Positions 44,661 to 54,412 of a stretch of DNA of 64,000 nucleotides are shown here, piece by piece (position 1 is the stretch's first letter; each line of letters opens with the position of its first letter). The stretch is taken from positions 310,001 to 374,000 of the forward strand of contig CAVOPT010000007.1 of assembly GCA_963698165.1 (NCBI GenBank). Direction: 5' to 3'. This DNA is from JAAYUJ01 sp963698165. GTDB lineage: Bacteria > Desulfobacterota > Syntrophobacteria > Syntrophobacterales > Syntrophobacteraceae. Below the pieces are notes generated by a model that did no database searches, was not told where the DNA came from, and worked only from the letters and a program-made list of their open reading frames with translations. A program made the translations under genes and the position numbers.

Positions 44661-45812
44661 GTGGTCTGCAGGAGGGTAGAGGAACTCAAGTCATTCATCG
44701 TGATGGACGTCCTGGAGAGGGCCCAGGAGATGGAGAGGGCCGGGGAATCCGTCATCCACCTGGAAGTCGGAGAGCCGGATTTCGACACGCCCGAAGCCAT
44801 CAAGAACGCCGCCATCGAGGCCATCAAGCGGGGTGAAACCCACTACACCCACAGCCTGGGCACCCAGCTGCTGCGGGAAGCCATAGTCGACTTCTACGGG
44901 CGGGCCTACGGAATCCGCAGCCTCGAGCCGGACCAGGTCCTCGTGACCTCAGGCACGTCGCCGGCCTTCCTCGTGGCCATGGGCACCCTCATCGAATGTG
45001 GAGAAGAGGTCATCCTCTCGGACCCCCACTACGCATGCCATCCAAGCTTTGTGCGCTTCGTCGAGGGCGTTCCCAAAACCATCCCCGTGTACGAGGAAGA
45101 CGCTTTTCAGTACCGGCCAGAAGCCATCCGCGCCGCCCTCACCCCAAAGACCAAGGCCATCCTCATCAATTCCCCCGCCAATCCCACGGGGAATCTCCTG
45201 TCACCGGACCGGATGCAGGAGATCGCCGACATGGGGAGGGTCGTTCTGAGCGACGAGATCTACCATGGGCTGGTCTACGAGGGGAAGGTTCATTCCATGC
45301 TGGAATTCACCGACCGGTGCATCGTGTTCAACGGCTTTTCAAAGCTTTACGCCATGACCGGCTGGCGCCTCGGATACCTCATCGTTCCCAGGGACCTCAT
45401 CCGGCCCATGCAGAAGCTCCTCCAGAACTTCTTCATCTCGGCCAATTCCATGTCCCAGGCGGCGGGATACACGGCCCTCACCGATCCCACCGTCAAGAGG
45501 GACGTCCAGGACATGCTCGACCGCTACAACAGGCGCAGGCAGTTCATGATCCGCCGCCTGAGGGAAATCGGCTTCGGCATCACCGTCGAACCCACCGGGG
45601 CCTTTTATGTCTTCGCCAATGCGCGACGATTCTCCACGGATTCCTACGCGTTTGCATTTGAAATTCTAGAGAAGGCGAAGGTGGGCATCACGCCGGGCGT
45701 TGATTTCGGACCCAACGGAGAAGGATACGTGCGCTTCAGCTACGCCAACTCCACGGACAACATTACCGAGGGGCTCCTGAGGATCGAGAATTACCTCGGG
45801 AACCGCTCCTGA
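44661..45812 (+). CDS. Class I/II PLP aminotransferase (aspartate aminotransferase-like)
   Basis: 383 residues from a GTG at 44661. PLP lysine in NGFSKLYAMTGWRLGY (about residue 233), cofactor-binding NSPANPTG, LSDEIYHGLVYEG and the arginine in GYVRFSYANS. HLEVGEPDFDTP near the N-terminus is typical of subgroup I-gamma, which includes aspartate and other amino donor enzymes. Exact substrate not determinable. It lies 14 bases before engB on the same strand. Confidence 0.92.
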   Translation: MVCRRVEELKSFIVMDVLERAQEMERAGESVIHLEVGEPDFDTPEAIKNAAIEAIKRGETHYTHSLGTQLLREAIVDFYGRAYGIRSLEPDQVLVTSGTSPAFLVAMGTLIECGEEVILSDPHYACHPSFVRFVEGVPKTIPVYEEDAFQYRPEAIRAALTPKTKAILINSPANPTGNLLSPDRMQEIADMGRVVLSDEIYHGLVYEGKVHSMLEFTDRCIVFNGFSKLYAMTGWRLGYLIVPRDLIRPMQKLLQNFFISANSMSQAAGYTALTDPTVKRDVQDMLDRYNRRRQFMIRRLREIGFGITVEPTGAFYVFANARRFSTDSYAFAFEILEKAKVGITPGVDFGPNGEGYVRFSYANSTDNITEGLLRIENYLGNRS

Positions 45813-45826
45813 GCCGTCCAGCCACG

Positions 45827-46432
45827 ATGGAAACAGTCTACACCATCCGATCGGCGGAATTCCTGAAAACCGCCGTCCAGCCCCACCACTATCCTGCCCA
45901 TGACCTTCCCGAAGTGGCCTTCGCGGGAAGGTCCAACGTGGGAAAATCTTCCCTCATCAACTGCCTCGTCCACCGAAAAAAGCTCGTGCGCACCAGCCGA
46001 ACGCCTGGCCAGACCCAAACCATCAACTTCTTTCGGGTAAACGACGCCTTTTGTTTCGTGGACCTGCCCGGTTACGGGTTCGCCCGGGTTCCCGAAAGCA
46101 TCAGAGCCACATGGCGCCCCATGGTGGAGTCCTACCTCACGGGGCGGATGAATCTGCGTGGCATTGTGCAAATCATGGACGCCCGCCACCTCCCCACCCC
46201 GGACGACATGAAGCTCTGGCAGTGGCTCAGAGGCCGTCAAATCCCCGCAATCCCCGTTCTCACCAAGTTGGACAAGCTACGTCGGAGCGATCGCCATTCC
46301 CACCTGGAGCAGGCTGCGGAAACCCTTGGGGTTCCAGTGGAGACTGTCCTCCTCTTCTCCGCCGTGACGGGGGAAGGAAGAGAAAGGCTCTGGGAGATCC
46401 TGTTTCCATGGATCGACACCGCGGCTTCCTGA
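45827..46432 (+). CDS. engB: Ribosome biogenesis GTPase EngB (YsxC/YihA)
   Basis: Essential GTPase acting in late 50S assembly. 201 residues with G1 GRSNVGKSS, G2 RTSRTPGQTQTINFF, G3 DLPGYGFARV, G4 TKLDKL and G5 SAVTGEG. Normal length. Probably cotranscribed with the aminotransferase. Confidence 0.96.
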   Translation: METVYTIRSAEFLKTAVQPHHYPAHDLPEVAFAGRSNVGKSSLINCLVHRKKLVRTSRTPGQTQTINFFRVNDAFCFVDLPGYGFARVPESIRATWRPMVESYLTGRMNLRGIVQIMDARHLPTPDDMKLWQWLRGRQIPAIPVLTKLDKLRRSDRHSHLEQAAETLGVPVETVLLFSAVTGEGRERLWEILFPWIDTAAS

Positions 46433-46898
46433 CCGTTTGAATCCATTGCAGCGCAAGGTCTGTCCAAAAATCAGCGTTCAAAAAAAGGGTCACCCTTCAT
46501 GCTTCGATACCTCAGCACGAACGGTGCGAACAAAGTATTCATTCACTCTGATCCCGCCAGGGGCAGAAGAGGAGCAAAGGCTCCAGGAAAACATCCTTCC
46601 ACATCGACCAGCCCGCCGGATCCTCCAATTGGAAAACCCTTTGAGTACAAGGCCTTCTTTGCCGAATGTGAGTTACAAAATCCCTCTGCTTTAGCCCGGT
46701 GTGAGGAGACTCCCGCCATGCACGGCGGGAAGAGGATGTGGTGACCGCACACCCGCGTGAAGCCGCTTCTTCGAAGGATGGAAGGGAGCACTTGCCGATT
46801 GTCCCTCCAACCGCGGCTAAGAGAGGAAACAGTGTGGAACGGAGAGGTCTCGCTCCGGGACTTGACGTGCCTGAAACCTATCTCAGCGTGGAGCGGCA
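46433..46898. other. Intergenic region, no gene seen
   Basis: 466 bases between engB and the cNMP/PilZ gene. Open frames on both strands lack ribosome sites and protein character. No clear terminator or hairpin was found; the promoter of the downstream gene is expected here. Confidence 0.45.
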
Positions 46899-48041
46899 AT
46901 GGAAGTTGCAAGGTATCGTGGGAAGGAGCAAACCTCCGCTTCGGCAGGGGAATCTCGGGAAAGCGTCTCCGAGCGCGAACGGGCCTTTGAGCGGGAGCTC
47001 GCAATGAAGAGCAGGGATGAGGCCGCGTGGTCCCTCTTTCAGCTCATCGTGGACTGCGCGAGGCAAAAGGATTTCCGGAAAGCCGAGGCCCTGCGGGAGA
47101 GACTCGTTCAGCTGGATCCGATGGCTCTCACCGAAATCATCACCTCCGCCGAAATCATCGAAGAAGAAAAGACCAAGTCGCGATCCCAGGATCACTCCAA
47201 ACTCTGGGCCAGCCTTTACGCAAAACTGACCTCCAGTGAAGCGAACGCCCTGTACTATTCCATGAAGGAGCGAAGCACCCTGGGGATCGAGCCCCTTTTC
47301 ATGCAGGGAGACAGCAACACGGATCTCCACTTCCTGAACGAGGGACGGCTGATCATGCTGTGGAGCCAAGGGGGAAGGGAGGTTGCGGTGAGGACTTTTC
47401 GGCCCGGAGACATCATAGGCGAGGAGACCTTCTTTTCCAGCTCGGTCTGCACCGCCAGCGTGAGGACCTTTTCCCATTCGAGGTTCAACGTCCTGGAAAA
47501 GGATGTCCTGAACCAATGGAGGGACCAGTTTCCGGCCCTCGAGGCAAAGCTCAGGGAGTACTGCGGGGAATTGAGGCAGGGCAGTGACTCATTCAAGTCG
47601 AGCAGTCCGGACCGCAGGTCCGAGAAACGCCGCACGGTTTCCGGCCAGGCCATGCTTCAGCTGCTCTACGACTCAGGGGAACCCATCCGCCCGGCCTTCA
47701 AGGGAGAACTGTTGAACGTCTCCTCATGGGGCATCTGTGTGGCCGTGAGAATTCTCAAACGCCAAACCGCCCAGCTGCTTCTCGGCAGGAAAATGGGCTT
47801 CAAGTTCATGGTCTCTTCGGACAAGGATTCCTTCAAATTGGACCAGAGAGGCCGGATTGTAGCCATTCAGCCCCTCATGCTCGACGACTACACGGTCCAC
47901 GTGGAATTCGACGAGAAACTGGGCGACCAGATGGTGGCCACCCTGGAAAACCTTCCCGAAATCGAGGAGAAGCCCTGCATTGAGCAGGAATCCCTCTCAG
48001 GGACGCTTCATATTGAGTCTCAGATACGGGGCACGGCCTGA
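46899..48041 (+). CDS. Cyclic nucleotide-binding domain fused to PilZ domain
   Basis: 380 residues. A charged N-terminal helix region (1-105), a CRP-type cyclic-nucleotide-binding beta barrel (about 115-225; GIEPLFMQGDSNTDLHFLNEG, RPGDIIGEETFF) and a PilZ domain (235-350) that starts with RRSEKRRTVSG, matching the RxxxR c-di-GMP motif, and includes NVSSWGICV in place of D/NxSxxG. No DNA-binding domain is seen. It may read two nucleotide signals, or use the cNMP fold only structurally. GGAG before the ATG supports the start. Convergent with typA. Confidence 0.8.
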   Translation: MEVARYRGKEQTSASAGESRESVSERERAFERELAMKSRDEAAWSLFQLIVDCARQKDFRKAEALRERLVQLDPMALTEIITSAEIIEEEKTKSRSQDHSKLWASLYAKLTSSEANALYYSMKERSTLGIEPLFMQGDSNTDLHFLNEGRLIMLWSQGGREVAVRTFRPGDIIGEETFFSSSVCTASVRTFSHSRFNVLEKDVLNQWRDQFPALEAKLREYCGELRQGSDSFKSSSPDRRSEKRRTVSGQAMLQLLYDSGEPIRPAFKGELLNVSSWGICVAVRILKRQTAQLLLGRKMGFKFMVSSDKDSFKLDQRGRIVAIQPLMLDDYTVHVEFDEKLGDQMVATLENLPEIEEKPCIEQESLSGTLHIESQIRGTA

Positions 48042-48097
48042 TTCCCGATTCCTGCCGCCCTTTCCGTGATCCCTGAAAATCCCGGGAGGGCTCCCGG

Positions 48098-49882
48098 CTA
48101 CTTGTCTCTGCTCTTGCGAAGGCGGATGGACTGGGGGGTCACTTCCACCATTTCATCGTCGTTGATGAATTCCATGGCCTGCTCGAGGGTGAACTGCCTG
48201 GGCGGGATGAGTCGGAGGGCTTCGTCGGAGCCCGAGGCCCGAATGTTGGTGAGCTTCTTTTCCTTGGTGATGTTGACCCGGATGTCTTCCGCCCGGGAGT
48301 TCTCGCCGACGATCATGCCCGGGTACACGGGATCCCCCGGGTTTACGAAGATGGTGCCCCGGGGCTGCAGGTGATGGATGGCGTAGGTCACCGCTTTCCC
48401 GTCCCGGTCTGAAACTAGGGCGCCGTTGGGCCGCCCCGCGATCTCTCCTGCATGGGGAGTATGGCCGATGACCAGGGTGTTGAGGATTCCCGTTCCCCGG
48501 GTATCGGTCAGGAACTGCCCCCGAAATCCGATGAGCCCCCGGGTCGGGATTTCGAATTCGAGGCGGACGCGCCCAAAGCCATTGTTGACCATCTTGGTCA
48601 TCTGACCCTTCCGGGATCCCATCATCTCTGTCACAATCCCCACATACTGCTCGGGCAGATCCACCACGGCGAGCTCCAGGGGCTCGACCTTCCGCCCGTC
48701 GACTTCCCGGGTGATGATCCTCGGCTTGGACAGGGAAAGCTCGAAGCCCTCCCGGCGCATGGTCTCCACCAGCACTGCCAGCTGCAGCTCTCCCCGGGCA
48801 CTCACCCGGTAGGAATCCCGGTTTTCAGCCTGCTCGACGCGAACACTCACATTGTAGAGGAGCTCCTTGTCCAGCCGGTCCTTGATGTGGCGAGACGTGA
48901 GATATCTTCCGTCCTTGCCCGCAAGCGGTGATGTATTCACGGAGAACACCATGGAGATGGTGGGGTCCTCCACGGTGATGATTGGCAGGGGTCTTGGGTC
49001 CGCCAGGTCCCCCAGGGTGTCTCCGATGTAGATGTCCTCGACACCCGCCACGGCCGCGATATCCCCGGCGGTGACCACGTCCCGTTCCACCCGGTTGAGT
49101 CCCTCGTAGCTGTAAACCACGCTCAGGGATGCCTTTCGCATCGGGCTTTCCGCCTTGAGGAGGGCCACTTCCTGGTTGCGGCGCAGGGACCCGTTCACCA
49201 CTTTGCCCACGGCGATCCGCCCCACGTAGTCGCTGTGCTGGAGCGTCGTCACGAGAAACTGGAGGGGTGCGCCGGGGTCGTGGCACGGCGCGGGAATGGC
49301 TGTGAGAATGGCTTCAAAGAGGAGTGTCAGGCCGGACCCCTGCCCGTCCGGGTCCGTGAGGGCCAAACCTGCCTTGGCATTGGTGTAAAGCACGGGGAAG
49401 TCCAGCTGCTCTTCAGTGGCATCGAGATCGATGAAGAGGTCGTAGATCTCGTCAAGCACCTCCTGAATCCGCCGGTCCGGCCGGTCGATCTTGTTGATCA
49501 CCACGATGGGGGGAAGTCCCCTGGCCAGCGCCTTCCCGAGCACAAAGCGGGTCTGGGGCAGGGGACCCTCCGTTGCATCCACCAGGAGCATGACCCCGTC
49601 CACCATGTTCAACGTGCGCTCCACTTCACCGCCGAAGTCCGCGTGGCCGGGGGTATCGACGATGTTGATCTTCACTCCCCTGTACTCGACGGCGGTGTTC
49701 TTGGCCATGATGGTGATTCCCTTCTCCCGTTCCAGGTCCAGGCTGTCCATGACCCGTTCGGCAACCTGCTCGTTTTCCCGGAAGATCCCGCTCTGCCAGA
49801 GCATGGCATCCACGAGGGTGGTTTTCCCGTGATCCACGTGGGCGATGATGGCCAGATTCCTCAAGTCCTGACGCTGCTCCAT
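48098..49882 (-). CDS. typA: Translational GTPase TypA/BipA
   Basis: 594 residues, full length. G1 HVDHGKTT, the G2/effector segment DLEREKGITIMAKN, G3 DTPGHADF, G4 NKIDRPDRR, followed by EF-G-like domains III and V and the BipA-specific C-terminal domain (GLIGFRGQFLTDTRGTG, then NSRAEDIRVNITKEKKLTN). It binds the ribosome and aids 50S assembly and stress growth. GGAGGATCAAT precedes the ATG at 49882. Confidence 0.97.
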   Translation of the reverse strand: MEQRQDLRNLAIIAHVDHGKTTLVDAMLWQSGIFRENEQVAERVMDSLDLEREKGITIMAKNTAVEYRGVKINIVDTPGHADFGGEVERTLNMVDGVMLLVDATEGPLPQTRFVLGKALARGLPPIVVINKIDRPDRRIQEVLDEIYDLFIDLDATEEQLDFPVLYTNAKAGLALTDPDGQGSGLTLLFEAILTAIPAPCHDPGAPLQFLVTTLQHSDYVGRIAVGKVVNGSLRRNQEVALLKAESPMRKASLSVVYSYEGLNRVERDVVTAGDIAAVAGVEDIYIGDTLGDLADPRPLPIITVEDPTISMVFSVNTSPLAGKDGRYLTSRHIKDRLDKELLYNVSVRVEQAENRDSYRVSARGELQLAVLVETMRREGFELSLSKPRIITREVDGRKVEPLELAVVDLPEQYVGIVTEMMGSRKGQMTKMVNNGFGRVRLEFEIPTRGLIGFRGQFLTDTRGTGILNTLVIGHTPHAGEIAGRPNGALVSDRDGKAVTYAIHHLQPRGTIFVNPGDPVYPGMIVGENSRAEDIRVNITKEKKLTNIRASGSDEALRLIPPRQFTLEQAMEFINDDEMVEVTPQSIRLRKSRDK

Positions 49883-50250
49883 ATTGATCCTCCCTGTGAA
49901 CGGAGCCGCTCCGAAGCCTGGCGCGCTCCATCACTCCCGGAAAGTGGATTGTCAACGATGACTTCCTGTCACAAAGCCTGTAATGTTCACCGATTGGGCG
50001 GTCGAGAGTCAACAGGCAGTTCAAGAAATTGCGCCTGCGATGAAAACACGGGAGAATTCAGGGGACGCCCGAATCCTTCCGACCCATGGGCAGCCGGAGG
50101 GAACCCCGCGAGCTGTTATGGACCTTGACACCCCACACTCAATGAGGGCAAAATCATGCCTGACGGGCCTTTCACCCGGGTCGAAATTCCTCAGGGACAT
50201 TCCGGCCGGGAGCGTGAGAAGCGAATGACCACCAAATCCCGAGGGGAACG
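49883..50250. other. Divergent intergenic region between typA and korD
   Basis: 368 bases with no supported gene. It holds the typA ribosome site (minus strand) and GAGGGG for korD, and must contain both promoters; no consensus pair was recognised. Confidence 0.45.
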
Positions 50251-50577
50251 ATGACTCCCAAGAGCAAGGCGAAGCAGGACAGCAGCGGAAAGAAGATCGA
50301 GCCCCCCGCGCCCGACCTGAGCGGCAGCGCTCCCGACACCACGTCCAAGGCAAAGAAGAAGTACACCATCGAGATCTACAAGGGTTGGTGCAAGTGCTGC
50401 GGCATCTGCGCGGCATTTTGTCCCCGGGAGTGCATCCGTCTGGATGAGGAAGGGGTGCCCTTTGTGGAGGATCCGGACCGGTGCACGGGGTGCGGCTGGT
50501 GTGAGCTCCACTGCCCCGATTTCGCCATCAGTGTCCATGAACGCAGCGCCAAGAGGATCGAACCCACCGAGGACTGA
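50251..50577 (+). CDS. korD: 2-oxoacid:ferredoxin oxidoreductase, ferredoxin-like delta subunit
   Basis: 108 residues. A Lys/Ser/Pro-rich N-terminal tail (1-38) precedes a two-cluster ferredoxin fold: CKCCGICAAFC-x3-C and CTGCGWCELHC-x3-C pattern (second cluster written CTGCGWCELHCP). It passes electrons from the oxidoreductase to ferredoxin. First gene of korDABC. Confidence 0.93.
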   Translation: MTPKSKAKQDSSGKKIEPPAPDLSGSAPDTTSKAKKKYTIEIYKGWCKCCGICAAFCPRECIRLDEEGVPFVEDPDRCTGCGWCELHCPDFAISVHERSAKRIEPTED

Positions 50578-50731
50578 TCCGACCTGCCGTGAGCTCTCGG
50601 GTGGTCCGGTCGTCCAGATTTCCCAGGGAGACAAAGGCAAGGCTTCCCATGGAAGATCCCGATCGGTCGGTCGGTGCGTGGCAGGGAATCCCGCCGGAGC
50701 GGAAGGCAAAAGGCCAGAGGAGGAATTCACT

Positions 50732-51877
50732 TTGAATCCTGTCAAGAGTCCAGGACGTCAGTTGTTGCTCCAGGGGAACGAGGCAATCGTCGAGGGTGCC
50801 TTGGCCGCGGGCTGCCGCTTTTTCGCCGGATATCCCATAACCCCGGCGACGGAAATCAGTGAGGTGATGTCCGTGCGCCTGCCTGCGGAAGACGGCACCT
50901 TCATCCAGATGGAAGACGAGATCGCGAGCCTGGGAGCCGTCATCGGAGCCTCCCTGGCGGGGGTGAAATCCATGACGGCCACGAGCGGCCCCGGCTTTTC
51001 CCTGATGCAGGAGAACCTCGGATTCGCCTGTGTCGCGGAAGTTCCCTGTGTCATCGTCGATGTCATGCGGGCGGGACCCAGCACGGGCCTCCCCACCAAC
51101 GTGAGCCAGGGAGACGTCATGCAGGCCCGGTGGGGGACCCACGGGGACCACCCTGTCATCGTCCTCGCCGTGTCGACGACCCAGGACTGTTTCAGCATCA
51201 CCGTGAAAGCCTTCAATCTATCGGAAAAATTTCGAACCCCGGTCATCATCCTCGCCGACGAGGTGGTCGCCCACACGCGGGAAAAGATTTCCCTCCCCCA
51301 TCCAGAGGAACTGGAAATCGTTGACCGCATCCGTCCCAACATGCCCCCCGAATGGTACGTCCCCTACGAAGACAACGCCCGGGGAGTCCCTGCCATGGGG
51401 ATCTTCGGAGACGGCTACCGCTACCATGTCACCGGCCTCATTCACGATGTGCGGGGGTTCCCGACCCAGCGGCCGGACGAGATCGTCCCGTTCATGAACC
51501 GCATCTTCAGAAAGATCAACCAGCACTTCTTTGAAATCCAGATGATCGATGAGGAATACCTCGATGACGCCGAGGTTGTCGTCATTGCCTACGGGTGCGT
51601 CGCCCGGTCCGCGCGGCGTGCGGTTCGCGACGCCAGGGCCAGGGGCATCAAGGCCGGGCTCCTGCAGCTCATCACCCTGTGGCCTTTTCCCCGCCAGGCG
51701 ATTGAGCCGGTGCTGCGCCGGGCCAGGGCTGTTTTGGTTCCTGAGTTGAACATGGGTCAGATGTCGAGGGAGGTGAAGCGGGTGAACCAGGGCACGACCC
51801 GCGTCGAGACCCTCAATCGCATCGACGGGAGCCTCATCGCCCCTAACGAGATTCTCACCCGCTTGATGAAGATTTAA
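50732..51877 (+). CDS. korA: 2-oxoacid:ferredoxin oxidoreductase alpha subunit (2-oxoglutarate type)
   Basis: 381 residues from a TTG at 50732 with GGAGG nine bases upstream; longer in-frame starts run into korD. Family segments: LLQGNEAIVEGALAAGCRFFAGYPITPATEIS, FIQMEDEIASLGAVIGASLAG, TATSGPGFSLMQE, and TGLPTNVSQGDVMQARWGTHGD. Together with KorB it catalyses CoA-dependent decarboxylation of 2-oxoglutarate or a related 2-oxoacid, in either direction. The D-A-B-C gene order is usual for KorDABC; which 2-oxoacid is used is inferred. Confidence 0.93.
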   Translation: MNPVKSPGRQLLLQGNEAIVEGALAAGCRFFAGYPITPATEISEVMSVRLPAEDGTFIQMEDEIASLGAVIGASLAGVKSMTATSGPGFSLMQENLGFACVAEVPCVIVDVMRAGPSTGLPTNVSQGDVMQARWGTHGDHPVIVLAVSTTQDCFSITVKAFNLSEKFRTPVIILADEVVAHTREKISLPHPEELEIVDRIRPNMPPEWYVPYEDNARGVPAMGIFGDGYRYHVTGLIHDVRGFPTQRPDEIVPFMNRIFRKINQHFFEIQMIDEEYLDDAEVVVIAYGCVARSARRAVRDARARGIKAGLLQLITLWPFPRQAIEPVLRRARAVLVPELNMGQMSREVKRVNQGTTRVETLNRIDGSLIAPNEILTRLMKI

Positions 51878-51911
51878 GGATACGCTGCGCCACTCCTGCA
51901 GTTTTTGTCAG

Positions 51912-52010
51912 GCATCACGAAGAGCACGAAGAAGCACGAAGGATTACAAAACCCAGTAACAGGGTGGATTTTCACCTCCTTCATGCCCTTCGCGTCCTTC
52001 GTGGTTCAAA
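51912..52010. repeat. Inverted repeat of CACGAAG units within the kor operon
   Basis: Left arm 51912-51942 contains three CACGAAG-like units; right arm 51986-52010 (CCTTCGCGTCCTTCGTGG) is its approximate reverse complement. This type of sequence is common between genes in many bacteria. It separates korA from korB and could form a hairpin that lowers read-through. Confidence 0.5.
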
Positions 52011-52125
52011 TAAAATCAACATGCGATAGAAGAGTGCACACTATCATTTCCGTTGTCGTTTGATATTGTTGGATGGTTTTACGGTTCCGCCGATCCGTGA
52101 CCCGGTAGAAACGAGAGAGGGATCC

Positions 52126-52971
52126 ATGGCAGAAGTCACCAAGCTGATCCACAAGTACCTCCGTCACGACAAGAAATTCCCCCACGTGTGGTGCCCGGGG
52201 TGCGGGAACGGCATCCTTCTGGGAGCCCTGATCCGGGCCATTGACCGCACGGGCTTCGAAAAGGACGACATCGTCATCGTCTCCGGCATCGGCTGTTCCG
52301 GGAGGATTTCGGTGTACGTGGACTTCAATACCTTGCATACAACCCACGGACGTGCCCTCACCTTTGCCACGGGGGTCAAGCTCGCAAAACCGAAGCTCCA
52401 GGTGATCGTGATCATGGGGGACGGCGATGCCACCGCCATCGGAGGCAATCATTTCATCCATGCGGCGCGGCGCAATCTCAATCTGACAGCCATCATCGTG
52501 AACAACAGCATATACGGCATGACCGGGGGCCAGTACTCGCCCACCACCCCTTATGGGTCCTTCGCCACGACGGCGCTCTACGGCAACATCGAGCACGCCT
52601 TTTCCATAGCGGAGCTCGCCGTGATGGCCGGCGCGAGCATGGTTTCGCGTTGCACGGTCTACCACGCCACGCTCCTGGACGAGCTGATCGAAAAGGCCAT
52701 TGTCAAACGCGGATTTTCCGTCGTGGAGGTCATCAGCCACTGCCACACCCACTATGGCCGCAGAAACAAGCAGGGGGGAGCGGTGGAGATGCTTCAGTGG
52801 CAGAAGGAGTCTGCGGTGCGGGTGGAAAAAGCTCAGGCCATGAGCGAAGAGGAGCTCCAGGGGAAGTTCACCGTCGGGGTCCTCTGTGACCGGGACCTCC
52901 CCGTGTACACCCAGGAGTACCGCAGGATCCGGGATGCGGCCCGGGCCATGTTGTCAGCGGGCCGTCCGTAA
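52126..52971 (+). CDS. korB: 2-oxoacid:ferredoxin oxidoreductase beta subunit
   Basis: 281 residues, TPP-binding subunit. CPGCGNG (cluster/TPP cysteines, about residue 25), VSGIGCSGR, and the TPP-Mg motif GDGDATAIGGNHFIHAARRNLNLTAIIVNN. GAGAGAGGG precedes the ATG at 52126. It is set 248 bases apart from korA and closely followed by korC. Confidence 0.95.
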   Translation: MAEVTKLIHKYLRHDKKFPHVWCPGCGNGILLGALIRAIDRTGFEKDDIVIVSGIGCSGRISVYVDFNTLHTTHGRALTFATGVKLAKPKLQVIVIMGDGDATAIGGNHFIHAARRNLNLTAIIVNNSIYGMTGGQYSPTTPYGSFATTALYGNIEHAFSIAELAVMAGASMVSRCTVYHATLLDELIEKAIVKRGFSVVEVISHCHTHYGRRNKQGGAVEMLQWQKESAVRVEKAQAMSEEELQGKFTVGVLCDRDLPVYTQEYRRIRDAARAMLSAGRP

Positions 52972-53005
52972 TTCACCCCGTTTCGGGGAAGGAGTGGAAC
53001 CCACC

Positions 53006-53551
53006 ATGGAACGCTACGAAGTCCGGCTGAGCGGTTCGGGAGGTCAGGGTCTCATCCTGGCGGGAGTCATCCTCGCCGAAGCCGCCGGCATCCACGACGG
53101 GAAATACGTCTGCCAGACGCAGAGCTATGGTCCTGAAGCCCGTGGAGGGGCCAGCAAGGCGGAAGTGATCATCAGCGACGAGGAGATCGACTATCCCAAG
53201 GCCATGAAGCCGGATCTCCTCCTGGCGATGAACCAGAGGTCCTGCGACGCTTACCTGTTCGACTTGAAGCCCAATGGGGTCCTCGTGGTGGATTCCACTT
53301 TCGTGAAACAGCTTCCCACATCGAAGGCCATTGCCATCCCTTTCACCCAGATTGCCAGGGAGAAATTCGGCAAGGAGATCGTGGCCAATATCATCGCCCT
53401 GGGAGCCCTGGCAACCCTCTCAGGGGTGGTCTCCCTGAAAAGCCTCGAGGCCGCCGTGCTGAACCGCCTGTCGGCATCGAGCGCCGACCTGAACAGGGAG
53501 GCGCTGGCCGCGGGCATTGAAGCGGCCAAGACCTTCATGCAGAAGAAATAA
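53006..53551 (+). CDS. korC: 2-oxoacid:ferredoxin oxidoreductase gamma subunit
   Basis: 181 residues with the gamma-subunit start VRLSGSGGQGLILAGVILAEAA and SYGPEARGGASKAEVIIS. The ATG at 53006 has GGAAGGAG upstream; a longer frame from 52886 overlaps korB and is rejected. Completes the korDABC set. surE follows 53 bases later on the same strand. Confidence 0.94.
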   Translation: MERYEVRLSGSGGQGLILAGVILAEAAGIHDGKYVCQTQSYGPEARGGASKAEVIISDEEIDYPKAMKPDLLLAMNQRSCDAYLFDLKPNGVLVVDSTFVKQLPTSKAIAIPFTQIAREKFGKEIVANIIALGALATLSGVVSLKSLEAAVLNRLSASSADLNREALAAGIEAAKTFMQKK

Positions 53552-53604
53552 TCACCGCAAAGAACCTCTCAACGGCTGCACTGACGGCCCGAGCTGCAGA
53601 AACC

Positions 53605-54357
53605 ATGCGAATCCTGCTGACCAATGACGACGGAATTTTCGCCAAAGGCATCGAGGCGCTCTACCTCGCACTGTCCCGGGAACACGAGGTGCACGTCGTG
53701 GCTCCCGAGACTGAGCAGAGCGCCGTCGGACATGCCATCACGTGGCTCAACCCTCTTCGAGTGACCCCGGTTCAACGAAACGGGGACTTCTTCGGACATG
53801 CCCTCAGCGGCACCCCGGCGGACTGTGCGAAAATCGGCATTCTGGAACTGGTGAAGCCTCGCCCGGACATCCTCGTCTCCGGAATCAACATGGGGGCCAA
53901 CGTGGGGGTGAACGTGATTTACTCGGGGACGGTTTCCGCCGCCACGGAAGCGGCCCTCCTCGGAATTCCGTCCATTGCCGTTTCCATCGATTCCTTCAAG
54001 ACAAACGATTTCAGCGCCGCGACCCAATTCATTCCAAGGCTTGTGAACCTGGTTCTGGAAAAGGGGCTCCCCCCCGGCGTCTCCCTCAACGTGAACGTGC
54101 CCGCCGTGCCGTGGGAAGAGGTCCGCGGCGTGAAGGTGACCCATCAGGGCAGACTCCAGTGCTTGGAAAAGTACGACCGGCGGATGGATCCGCGGATGCA
54201 TGTTTATTATTGGCTCACCAACACGGACATCCTCCACGATTCGGACCCCCACTCGGACTCCTCCGCCATCGCCGACAACTGGATTTCAGTGACTCCCATC
54301 CAGCACGATCTCACTCGCCACGACATGCTCGAAACCCTCAGGCATTGGAAGCTATGA
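53605..54357 (+). CDS. surE: 5'/3'-nucleotidase SurE
   Basis: Metal-dependent survival phosphatase. 250 residues. LTNDDGIFAKGI carries the Asp-Asp metal ligands, followed by VAPETEQSAVGHAIT, the SGTPADCAK loop and SGINMGANVGVNVIYSGTVSAA. Normal length. No pcm or rpoS-like partner nearby. Confidence 0.96.
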   Translation: MRILLTNDDGIFAKGIEALYLALSREHEVHVVAPETEQSAVGHAITWLNPLRVTPVQRNGDFFGHALSGTPADCAKIGILELVKPRPDILVSGINMGANVGVNVIYSGTVSAATEAALLGIPSIAVSIDSFKTNDFSAATQFIPRLVNLVLEKGLPPGVSLNVNVPAVPWEEVRGVKVTHQGRLQCLEKYDRRMDPRMHVYYWLTNTDILHDSDPHSDSSAIADNWISVTPIQHDLTRHDMLETLRHWKL

Positions 54358-54412
54358 TGAACTTTGGGATCGAGATCTGATTTGAGCAATTCCTGCTCCT
54401 AGAATCCTCATC

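Noticed and set aside
49235..50128. Plus-strand frame across the start of typA
   Set aside because: Antisense of typA and intergenic DNA, no motif and no ribosome site.
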